From an uncultured Clostridia bacterium (lineage in GTDB: Bacteria; Bacillota; Clostridia; Christensenellales; Borkfalkiaceae), in assembly GCA_947176445.1 (NCBI GenBank), contig CAMWQK010000077.1:1-5351 (forward strand): a DNA stretch of 5,351 nt. The letters run 5' to 3'. Of this stretch, positions 1-5,351 are shown piece after piece; positions within the stretch are counted from its first letter, which is position 1, and each line of letters begins with the position of its first letter. The notes under the pieces were generated by a model. It was not told where the DNA came from. It ran no database searches and saw only the letters and a list, made by a program, of their open reading frames with translations. A program made the position numbers and the translations under genes.

Positions 1-1
1 T

Positions 2-1357
2 AGCAATCCGAACAATATTTCGAGTTACGGCAACTACTGGACGGACTACTACGGCGACTATCAGGTCTGCGAGCACCCGACGACGGGCAACTACGTAGCG
101 GTTACGTTCGAGTACGGCAACAGCATTCCTTCGGAAGTGGTGACGGCAACGGATGGCACGATCGAAGCTGCTCCCAAAGCGCCCGAACTTCCCGGCTACA
201 CGCTCGTCGGCTACTATGCAAGCAGATCGCTAAGCGGCACTCCCGTTTCCTTCCCCTTCTTCTCCACTTTCAGCACGACGCTGTATGCGAAGTGGGTGGA
301 AAACAGTACGGCATACGTGGAATATCCCAATGCCGGCACGACGAACTTCAACGTTTCGGAGAATAAAGAGACGAACGGCGTAACCCTTTACGCAAACGGC
401 AGCTCCAGCGCAAGCTACACCGTAAACGTATGGCAGGACTGCCAGGTGACGGGCGATCTGAATGTGTACTCCGCTAACGTCACACTCTCGATCGCGACAC
501 TCAAAGGCACGACGGCAAGCAGAACGATCAACGCTTACTCCTCCTCGAACTCCATCACATTCTCCTACAAGTTGAAGGCGGGCGAGAAGTTCACCGTTTC
601 CTATTCTGCGTCCTACAGTTACGGCTCCGCTGATATCAGCTTCACCTTCAATACGCCCACCGCGATCACCGCACCCACGATTCCTGTGGGCGAAACCTTC
701 GCACCCAACATCAGCCAGATCATCGGCAACGTGACGGGTTCGAGCATGACGGAAGAGCAGTTCGATCAGGCAATCGAGGAACTCTTCAGCGATGGACTTA
801 CCTCTTACAGAGGCGATGCGTTCTACTATGCGATGGGCTACAATCTCTCGGTCACCGCACAGTACTACTATAACGGAGACAAGTACTTCTACGTCACTTC
901 CGATTCCGCGATGTTCGACGGCTATATGCCTATGTACATCACCGAAGAGCGCGGCACGCAGTACCTCTATTTTACCTATGACGGACAGCTGGTCAGATTC
1001 TCGTCCTATGAGCTCAGAGAGAACGGCATGGAAGAGCTTGCAGATCAGTTGAAGAATATCTGCGACGGCGTTGTGCCCGATTCCGGATTCAAAACGGAAC
1101 TTCAGGGCGTTGACGTATCCTACGACGCCGCAACGGGTACCCGCTACGCCGTAATCGAAGGCAGAACGCAGGACAACTACGGCACGTGGCACAACGTTGC
1201 GACTGTGATCACCACGACCAACGTAAACGGCGAAATCCGTCTCTGCCTTGCTGTGTATATGGATGAAGAGCTTGCTACCGTCATCCGTTACACGGGCATC
1301 AACAGCTCGACGGTTGACCGCCCCAACAATTACCTCACTCCCGGCGATATGCAGTAA
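2..1357 (+). CDS. Secreted/surface protein with InlB-type (Listeria-Bacteroides) repeat, C-terminal part, 5' end outside window
   Basis: The frame is open from base 2 to the TAA at 1355-1357 (451 residues), with no convincing start, so the gene begins left of the window. The GTG codons at 137 and 140 are internal: the repeat module already begins upstream of them. Residues about 32-98 match an InlB B-repeat/Flg_new module, with an opening VTFEYG strand, a central PGYTLVGYY and the typical closing TLYAKW. Residues about 100-238 are rich in Ser, Thr, Tyr and Asn and look like beta strands. Residues about 240-451 alternate helical and strand-like segments and match nothing I recognise. No LPXTG motif, SLH repeat or C-terminal membrane helix is visible; the protein ends in GDMQ. 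Any anchor or signal peptide must be in the missing N-terminal part. In this family such repeats sit in extracellular proteins involved in adhesion or polymer binding; a specific role here is not inferable. It converges on clpC and is probably functionally unrelated to it. Confidence 0.85.
   Translation, partial: SNPNNISSYGNYWTDYYGDYQVCEHPTTGNYVAVTFEYGNSIPSEVVTATDGTIEAAPKAPELPGYTLVGYYASRSLSGTPVSFPFFSTFSTTLYAKWVENSTAYVEYPNAGTTNFNVSENKETNGVTLYANGSSSASYTVNVWQDCQVTGDLNVYSANVTLSIATLKGTTASRTINAYSSSNSITFSYKLKAGEKFTVSYSASYSYGSADISFTFNTPTAITAPTIPVGETFAPNISQIIGNVTGSSMTEEQFDQAIEELFSDGLTSYRGDAFYYAMGYNLSVTAQYYYNGDKYFYVTSDSAMFDGYMPMYITEERGTQYLYFTYDGQLVRFSSYELRENGMEELADQLKNICDGVVPDSGFKTELQGVDVSYDAATGTRYAVIEGRTQDNYGTWHNVATVITTTNVNGEIRLCLAVYMDEELATVIRYTGINSSTVDRPNNYLTPGDMQ
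95..295 (+). other. InlB B-repeat / Flg_new-type domain in the surface protein
   Basis: Residues about 32-98 of the partial protein form one beta-grasp-like repeat unit. Visible signatures are the opening VAVTFEYG strand, the LPGYTLVGYY core and the closing STTLYAKW. Only one unit is seen; further copies may lie upstream, outside the window. The units are typical of extracellular multi-repeat proteins of Firmicutes and Bacteroidetes. Confidence 0.75.
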
Positions 1358-1377
1358 GGTAAGAAGTTAAAAACAAA

Positions 1378-1417
1378 AACCCCCGCGTTGCTTTCGCAAC
1401 GCGGGGGTTATTTTATA
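1378..1417. terminator. Bidirectional intrinsic terminator between convergent genes
   Basis: A perfect 14-bp stem pairs 1378-1391 with 1396-1409 around a TTTC loop (1392-1395); its core is CCCCCGCG against CGCGGGGG. On the plus strand it is followed by TTATTTTATA (to about 1417). On the minus strand the hairpin is followed by GTTTTTGTTTTTAA (complement of about 1367-1380), an even better T tract. It starts 20 bases after the stop of the plus-strand surface gene and 16 bases after the clpC stop, so it probably terminates both transcripts. Confidence 0.9.
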
Positions 1418-1425
1418 TCCCTGAT

Positions 1426-3924
1426 TTATTCTTCGTTGAACGTGAGCTCCCCGTCGAACTCATCTACGACGATAGTCGCACCCGCGGAGACCTTGCCGAG
1501 CAGGATCTCCTCCGAGAGCTTATCCTCGACGAGCTTCTGCACAACGCGCTTCAAAGGACGTGCGCCGAACTCCTCACTGTAGCCCTTATTGACGAGCAGC
1601 GTCAGTGCACGCTGGCTGAGTCTGATCTTGATATCGCGGTCGGCAAGGCGGCGTTTGAGCCCCTCTACGATCTTATCGCAGATGCGCGCCGCATCGCTCT
1701 TCGTGAGCTTGTGGAAGATGATCACGTCGTCGAGGCGGTTCAAAAATTCGGGTTTGAACTGCTCTTTGAGCGCGTCGTTGATGTTCTCCTTCATCTCCTC
1801 GTACTTGCTCTCTTCATCGTCCGAGCGGAAGCCGAGCGTCGCCACTTCCTTTACCTCGTGCGCGCCGACATTTGAAGTCATGATGAGCACAGTGTTCTTG
1901 AAGCTGATCACCCGCCCCTTGCTGTCCGTCAGTCGCCCGTCGTCGAGAATTTGCAGAAGGATATTGAACACGTCGGGGTGCGCCTTCTCGATCTCGTCAA
2001 AGAGGACGACGGAGTAGGGCTTGCGCCGAATGCGCTCCGTGAGCTGTCCGCTCTGATCGTCGTACCCGACGTATCCGGGAGGCGCTCCGATGAGCTTGCT
2101 CACCGAGTACTTTTCCATGTATTCGGACATATCCAGACGCACCATCAGCCGCTCGTCGCCGAACAGGCTCTCCGCAAGCGCCTTGGAAAGGTCGGTCTTA
2201 CCGACGCCTGTCGGTCCGACGAAGATGAACGAGCCGATGGGCTTGTTCGGTTCTTTCAGCCCCGCGCGCGCCCTTCTGATCGCCTTCGAAACGGCGGCGA
2301 CCGCCTCATCCTGTCCGACAATGCGCCGATGCAGTTCCTCTTCGAGGTGCAACAGCCGTTCGCTCTCCGCCTCGGTGAGTTTCAATACGGGCACGCCCGT
2401 TCTGCCGCTCACGATCTCCGCGATCTGCTCCATGCCGATGGAGAGGTGCGTCGAAGTGCGCTTGCTCTCCCACTCTTCACGGAGCGAGGTCACCTTTTCC
2501 GTGAGCGTATTCATCTCCTTGGTGATCTCTGCGGCGCGGACGTAATCCTTGCGCAGCGCGACGCGGTCGCGCTCGGTCGAGAGCCGCCCCAGCCGCTCCT
2601 CCATCTCGTGCAGTCCGCTCGGACCGTTGTAGGAATTCAGCCGTTCGCGGCTCGCCGCTTCGTCGATGAGGTCGATCGCCTTATCGGGCAGGAAGCGGTC
2701 GGTGATATACCGATCGGAAAGTTTTGCCGCCGCCTCGATCGCCTCGTCGGTGATGACGACGTTGTGGTGCGCCTCGTACTTATCCTTCAAGCCGCGAAGA
2801 ATGACGATCGTATCTTCCACGGACGGCTGATCGACGAGGACGGGCGTAAATCTGCGCTCCAACGCGCTGTCCTTTTCTATGTATTTGCGGTACTCTTCGA
2901 GGGTGGTCGCGCCCACCGTCTGCAACTCGCCGCGCGCGAGCATGGGTTTTAAGATATTCGAAGCATCCATCGTGCTCTCGCTCGACGCGCCCGCGCCGAC
3001 GATCATGTGGATCTCGTCGATGAACAGAATGATGTTCTTATTGCGGACGATCGTCTCCATCACGTTTTTCAGACGCTCCTCGAACTCGCCGCGGTAGCGC
3101 GTACCCGCAAGCAGTCCCGTAAGGTCGAGCGAGAATACGATCTTATCGCGCAGAAGCTCGGGGACTTCGCCGCCGACGATCGCCTGCGCAAGCCCCTCTA
3201 CGACGGCGCTCTTACCAACGCCCGGCTCGCCGATGAGCACGGGATTGTTCTTGGAGCGGCGGGATAAAATCTGAATGACCTTCTCGATCTCCGCATGTCG
3301 TCCGATGACGGGATCGAGCTTGCCTTCCCGCGCGCGCTGCGTGAGGTTGAGCCCGTATTGCAGGAGCGATTCGTCGAGCGGGTAATCCTTCCCCTCGCGG
3401 GTGCGCTCCATGCGGTCGAACGTCGCGTTGATCTTCTTGGCGGGCGTGGGTGCGGAATAGGAAGACATCGCGGGCGCTTCGTCCTCGCGGGCAGGACCGA
3501 TCATCTGCTCGGTATTGCGAATGAGCTCGTCGATATCCACGCCCTGCGCCCGTAAAAATTTGACTGCCCAGCTATCCTCAAAAAGGAGAACTGCAAGCAG
3601 CATGTGCTCGGTGCCGACGACGGGCTTCATGCCGCCCCCCGCGATCGCATACTCCATCGCCACGTTGAACATGCGCTTGGTGCGCGGGGTGAAACCGCGC
3701 GTGCTGGCGTCGTGCAGAATGGAATTTTTGAACGCGCCGAGATAGCCCGCGCCGTTGACGCCCGCGGAGATGAGCAGCTGCCCCGCAGCGCAGTCGTCCA
3801 CGCAGAGCATGCCGTATACGATGTGCTCGCTCCCGATGTACTTGGTGTTGTATTCCTCCGCCAGCTTTTCGGCGAGCTTGATCACCCGTACCAGGTGATC
3901 GGAACAACTATTCAAAAAATCCAC
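1426..3924 (-). CDS. clpC: ClpC, Hsp100/AAA+ unfoldase of the ClpCP protease
   Basis: An 832-residue class I Hsp100 ATPase that unfolds substrates and threads them into ClpP in the cytoplasm. Domains: double Clp-N repeat (about 1-141); linker (142-203); AAA D1 with Walker A GEPGVGKS (232-239), Walker B ILFIDE (299-304) and pore loop [11 protein letters not shown]-like coiled M domain (about 430-490); AAA D2 with Walker A GPTGVGKT (570-577), Walker B VVLFDE (639-644), LNR arginine finger (R730) and sensor-2 GARPLKR (787-793). LGF at 697-699 occupies the ClpP-docking loop, so it should be a protease partner rather than a ClpB-type disaggregase. Glutamates E33 and E106, in the two GS/TEH motifs, correspond to the phosphoarginine-binding E32 and E106 of Bacillus ClpC. 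I chose the GTG at 3924-3922 because GGGAGG lies 8 bases upstream and the Clp-N homology begins there. A longer ATG frame reaches 4125 but adds 67 unrelated residues read through mcsB. It is the last gene before the terminator. Confidence 0.97.
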   Translation of the reverse strand: MDFLNSCSDHLVRVIKLAEKLAEEYNTKYIGSEHIVYGMLCVDDCAAGQLLISAGVNGAGYLGAFKNSILHDASTRGFTPRTKRMFNVAMEYAIAGGGMKPVVGTEHMLLAVLLFEDSWAVKFLRAQGVDIDELIRNTEQMIGPAREDEAPAMSSYSAPTPAKKINATFDRMERTREGKDYPLDESLLQYGLNLTQRAREGKLDPVIGRHAEIEKVIQILSRRSKNNPVLIGEPGVGKSAVVEGLAQAIVGGEVPELLRDKIVFSLDLTGLLAGTRYRGEFEERLKNVMETIVRNKNIILFIDEIHMIVGAGASSESTMDASNILKPMLARGELQTVGATTLEEYRKYIEKDSALERRFTPVLVDQPSVEDTIVILRGLKDKYEAHHNVVITDEAIEAAAKLSDRYITDRFLPDKAIDLIDEAASRERLNSYNGPSGLHEMEERLGRLSTERDRVALRKDYVRAAEITKEMNTLTEKVTSLREEWESKRTSTHLSIGMEQIAEIVSGRTGVPVLKLTEAESERLLHLEEELHRRIVGQDEAVAAVSKAIRRARAGLKEPNKPIGSFIFVGPTGVGKTDLSKALAESLFGDERLMVRLDMSEYMEKYSVSKLIGAPPGYVGYDDQSGQLTERIRRKPYSVVLFDEIEKAHPDVFNILLQILDDGRLTDSKGRVISFKNTVLIMTSNVGAHEVKEVATLGFRSDDEESKYEEMKENINDALKEQFKPEFLNRLDDVIIFHKLTKSDAARICDKIVEGLKRRLADRDIKIRLSQRALTLLVNKGYSEEFGARPLKRVVQKLVEDKLSEEILLGKVSAGATIVVDEFDGELTFNEE

Positions 3925-3925
3925 T

Positions 3926-4999
3926 TTAATTGCCTCCCGTATAGTGTTCACTGCGCAGTTGCAGTGCGTTGCGTTCCTTGGTTGTGAGAAGATCCATGCC
4001 TCTGAGCGCCTTCCCCACGTACTCCGCGCGGTAGATGTCCTGCTCCGCAGCAGCGAGCGGCGCGCCGTTGAGGCGGTTGATATTTGCAGGGCGCATATCG
4101 ACGATGAGATCGTCGAGCGATGCATAGTCGCCCCCTAAAATGCCGAGGGCAACGCCCAGCTTGACGTCTGACATTCTCAGCATAAATTCCTTTAAGTCAA
4201 TGCGCATGCAGCTCGTGAGAATGCCGTAGGCGCGCAAAATGCGATCCGTGAGCGCGATTTCCTCTTCGGCGAGCATGCGCGCACGCTCGCGCTGTTCGAA
4301 CTCTACGATCGTCTTTACCATCTGTTCGACGACATCTAAGATTTCGTCCTCCGAGATACCGAGCGTCACTTCGTTGCTGATCTGATAGAGCTCGCCCTCC
4401 GTGCCGCTCCCCTCGCCGAACGCACCGCGGACGACGAGCCCTTTGCGGGTGAGCTCGGGCGTGATTCTGCGCATGAGATTGCGCCGCGTGAGCGCGGGCA
4501 GAAAGAGCATGGCGGACGCCCTCAGCCCCGTTCCGAGGTTGGTGGGACACGCGGTGAGATATCCCAGCGATTCATCATACGCGAACGGAATACATTCGGA
4601 GATAATATCGTCGATCCCGACGACGCGCTCGTACACTGCCCTTAAATCGAAGCCGCGCATAAAGTACTGTTCGCGGATATGATCCTCTTCGTTGATCATG
4701 ACGGAGATACTCTCGTCGCGCGAGACGAGCGCGGCGGAGATAGGACGGTGATTGATGAGGTCCTGACTGATGAGGTTGCGCTCCTTCAGAAACTCCGCCT
4801 TTTCGTCCGAAATGGCGTTCATGTAGTAGAGATCGAGCATCTCCGTATGGCTCAGCCCCGCCGCCACCAGCTTGACGATCTCCCGCGCCGCACTCACGTT
4901 TTTCAGGCGGTTGGGGAAGGGATAGTCGGCGAAATTGCGTGCGAGGCGGATACGCGTGGAGACGACGACCGATTTATAGAGCTCGCTCTGCTTCGCCAT
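3926..4999 (-). CDS. mcsB: McsB, protein arginine kinase
   Basis: A 357-residue cytoplasmic kinase of the guanido (phosphagen) kinase family. In characterised Firmicutes it phosphorylates arginines on CtsR and on damaged proteins, marking them for ClpCP. Catalytic-core signatures are intact: STRIRLARN (14-22) near the N-terminus, NEEDHIR (103-109) with the catalytic glutamates, CPTNLGTGLRAS with active-site Cys151, and GLVVRG...GEGS followed by QISNEVTLG. A C-terminal SDVKLG segment follows. The allosteric motif usually written RDxxRA reads QDIYRA (320-325), lacking the first arginine. Length is normal for the family (about 350-363). The ATG at 4999 overlaps the mcsA stop by one base (TGATG) and has GGGGAG 8 bases upstream. 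A GTG immediately before it (5002) is an alternative giving one extra residue. The stop is one base from the clpC start. A metabolic creatine/arginine kinase is unlikely given the bacterial McsB-type sequence and the operon. Confidence 0.96.
   Translation of the reverse strand: MAKQSELYKSVVVSTRIRLARNFADYPFPNRLKNVSAAREIVKLVAAGLSHTEMLDLYYMNAISDEKAEFLKERNLISQDLINHRPISAALVSRDESISVMINEEDHIREQYFMRGFDLRAVYERVVGIDDIISECIPFAYDESLGYLTACPTNLGTGLRASAMLFLPALTRRNLMRRITPELTRKGLVVRGAFGEGSGTEGELYQISNEVTLGISEDEILDVVEQMVKTIVEFEQRERARMLAEEEIALTDRILRAYGILTSCMRIDLKEFMLRMSDVKLGVALGILGGDYASLDDLIVDMRPANINRLNGAPLAAAEQDIYRAEYVGKALRGMDLLTTKERNALQLRSEHYTGGN
3933..3938 (-). promoter_or_regulatory. Shine-Dalgarno of clpC, inside the 3' end of mcsB
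   Basis: On the minus strand GGGAGG is followed by 8 bases (CAATTAAA) and then the GTG start. The site lies within the last codons of mcsB (Thr-Gly-Gly-Asn-stop), so clpC translation is probably coupled to mcsB. This site decides the GTG start over the longer upstream ATG frame. Confidence 0.85.
4025..4042 (-). other. McsB allosteric phosphoarginine motif, variant QDIYRA
   Basis: Codons CAG GAC ATC TAC CGC GCG encode Gln-Asp-Ile-Tyr-Arg-Ala (residues 320-325) at the place of the RDxxRA motif of Bacillus and Geobacillus McsB. The Asp, the second Arg and the Ala are retained; the first Arg is Gln. The frame is intact on both sides. Confidence 0.8.
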
Positions 5000-5351
5000 C
5001 ACAGTTTCTCCCCGCTGTATATCTTCTTATTGATGCGCTTCAAGCACACCGTGTAGTAGTCCGCGGCGGCGTAGTCGCCCTCGCGGATCGCCTTTTCGAG
5101 GGCGCTCTTCAACTCTTCCTGCTCGCGGATGAGCGCGTACTTTTCCGCCGCCTCGCCCTTTGGACGCGCGCCCGCGTGCTCCGTCTTGCCCTGCACGAAG
5201 CGCACCGTGGGGAGCAGCTCGTCTCGGAATTCCGTGTAGCAATAGGCACAGCCGACGAGCCCCGTACGGTGGAAGTCCTCAAACGTCGCGCCGCACTCGG
5301 GGCACACTCTCCCCTTCTTACCGCGCGTTGCGCCCGCAAAAGAGGTGAAGA
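4999..5351 (-). CDS. mcsA: McsA, zinc-finger activator of McsB, C-terminal part (5' end outside window)
   Basis: The last 116 residues are present, with the TGA at 5001-4999; the N-terminal part continues past the right edge. Counting from the first complete codon (5349), a CPEC pair (Cys16, Cys19) and a CAYC pair (Cys34, Cys37) form the second zinc-binding module of McsA. An HAG..P segment typical of the family follows (about 58-62). Residues about 73-110 (LIREQEELKSALEKAI and on) are the UVR-like coiled coil that also occurs in the ClpC M domain. In characterised systems McsA binds and stimulates McsB and modulates CtsR, and its cysteines can sense metal or thiol stress. The GTG at 5307 is not the start: the frame stays open upstream and the first zinc module is still missing. 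The UVR motif is shared with UvrB/UvrC, but the paired CxxC and the mcsB neighbour settle the identity. Confidence 0.93.
   Translation of the reverse strand, partial: FTSFAGATRGKKGRVCPECGATFEDFHRTGLVGCAYCYTEFRDELLPTVRFVQGKTEHAGARPKGEAAEKYALIREQEELKSALEKAIREGDYAAADYYTVCLKRINKKIYSGEKL
5008..5013 (-). promoter_or_regulatory. Shine-Dalgarno of mcsB, inside the 3' end of mcsA
   Basis: GGGGAG on the minus strand lies 8 bases before the ATG at 4999 and 5 bases before the alternative GTG at 5002. The 8-base spacing equals that of clpC in this operon, which favours the ATG. The site overlaps the last codons of mcsA (Ser-Gly-Glu-Lys-Leu), consistent with coupled translation. Confidence 0.75.

Noticed and set aside
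137..142. GTG codons as the start of the surface protein
   Set aside because: They lie inside the InlB-type repeat whose first strand is encoded upstream, the frame is open to base 2, and no Shine-Dalgarno precedes them.
230..1192. 320-codon open frame antisense to the surface-protein gene
   Set aside because: Its translation is rich in Arg, Val, Gly and His with no domain, and it lies wholly opposite a clear coding frame. It is a codon-bias shadow.
1951..2952. 333-codon open frame antisense to clpC
   Set aside because: It lies opposite the highly conserved AAA+ core, and its Arg/Leu/Asp-rich translation has no recognisable motif. The opposite strand is unambiguously clpC.
3925..4125. In-frame 67-residue N-terminal extension of ClpC starting at an ATG inside mcsB
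   Set aside because: It is read through mcsB in another frame, shows no Clp-N similarity, and the GTG at 3924 has a well-spaced GGGAGG. The ClpC homology begins exactly at that GTG.
5305..5307. GTG as a possible start of a short 102-residue McsA
   Set aside because: The frame continues open upstream to the window edge with no stop, and it would begin at the second zinc module. The normal McsA N-terminal zinc module must be further upstream.
5002..5351. Search for CtsR operator (GGTCAAA-type direct repeats) or an operon promoter
   Set aside because: None is visible; the region is inside mcsA coding sequence. The promoter and operator would be upstream of ctsR or mcsA, outside the window.

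Overview
This window looks like chromosomal DNA from a Gram-positive Firmicute, most likely an uncultured or gut-type Clostridia. The evidence is the gene order mcsA-mcsB-clpC, which is the class III heat-shock (CtsR-type) operon of Firmicutes. A large secreted protein with a Listeria/Bacteroides-type (InlB B-repeat) module sits next to it, and base composition is moderately GC-rich by eye. Assignment below class level is not supported by the sequence alone.

Layout: positions 2-1357 (+ strand) hold the 3' part of a secreted or cell-surface protein whose start lies left of the window. It has one InlB-type repeat, then a Ser/Thr/Tyr-rich beta region, then a C-terminal domain I do not recognise. 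Positions 1358-1425 form a short convergent intergenic gap. It contains a strong 14-bp GC-rich hairpin with T-rich tracts on both sides, so it can end transcription from both directions. Everything right of it lies on the minus strand and is transcribed leftward: mcsA (its 5' end runs off the right edge), mcsB and clpC. The three are packed with a 1-base overlap (mcsA/mcsB) and a 1-base gap (mcsB/clpC), and each internal Shine-Dalgarno lies inside the gene upstream. ctsR and the operon promoter, if present, lie beyond position 5351.

How the genes work together: in characterised Firmicutes, McsA (zinc-finger adaptor) activates McsB, a protein arginine kinase. McsB marks proteins with phospho-arginine, and the Hsp100 unfoldase ClpC recognises the mark through its N-terminal domain and feeds substrates to ClpP. 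The window keeps most of the diagnostic residues: the McsA CxxC pairs, the McsB catalytic-core motifs, both ClpC phosphoarginine-binding glutamates, both Walker sets and an LGF ClpP-docking tripeptide. Two points stand out. The McsB allosteric RDxxRA motif reads QDIYRA, and the first helix of the first ClpC N-repeat has lost the usual F-T/S-E-R-A signature.

I see no mobile element, CRISPR array, RNA gene or clearly new system. The window is mostly a well-known operon plus a poorly characterised surface protein.
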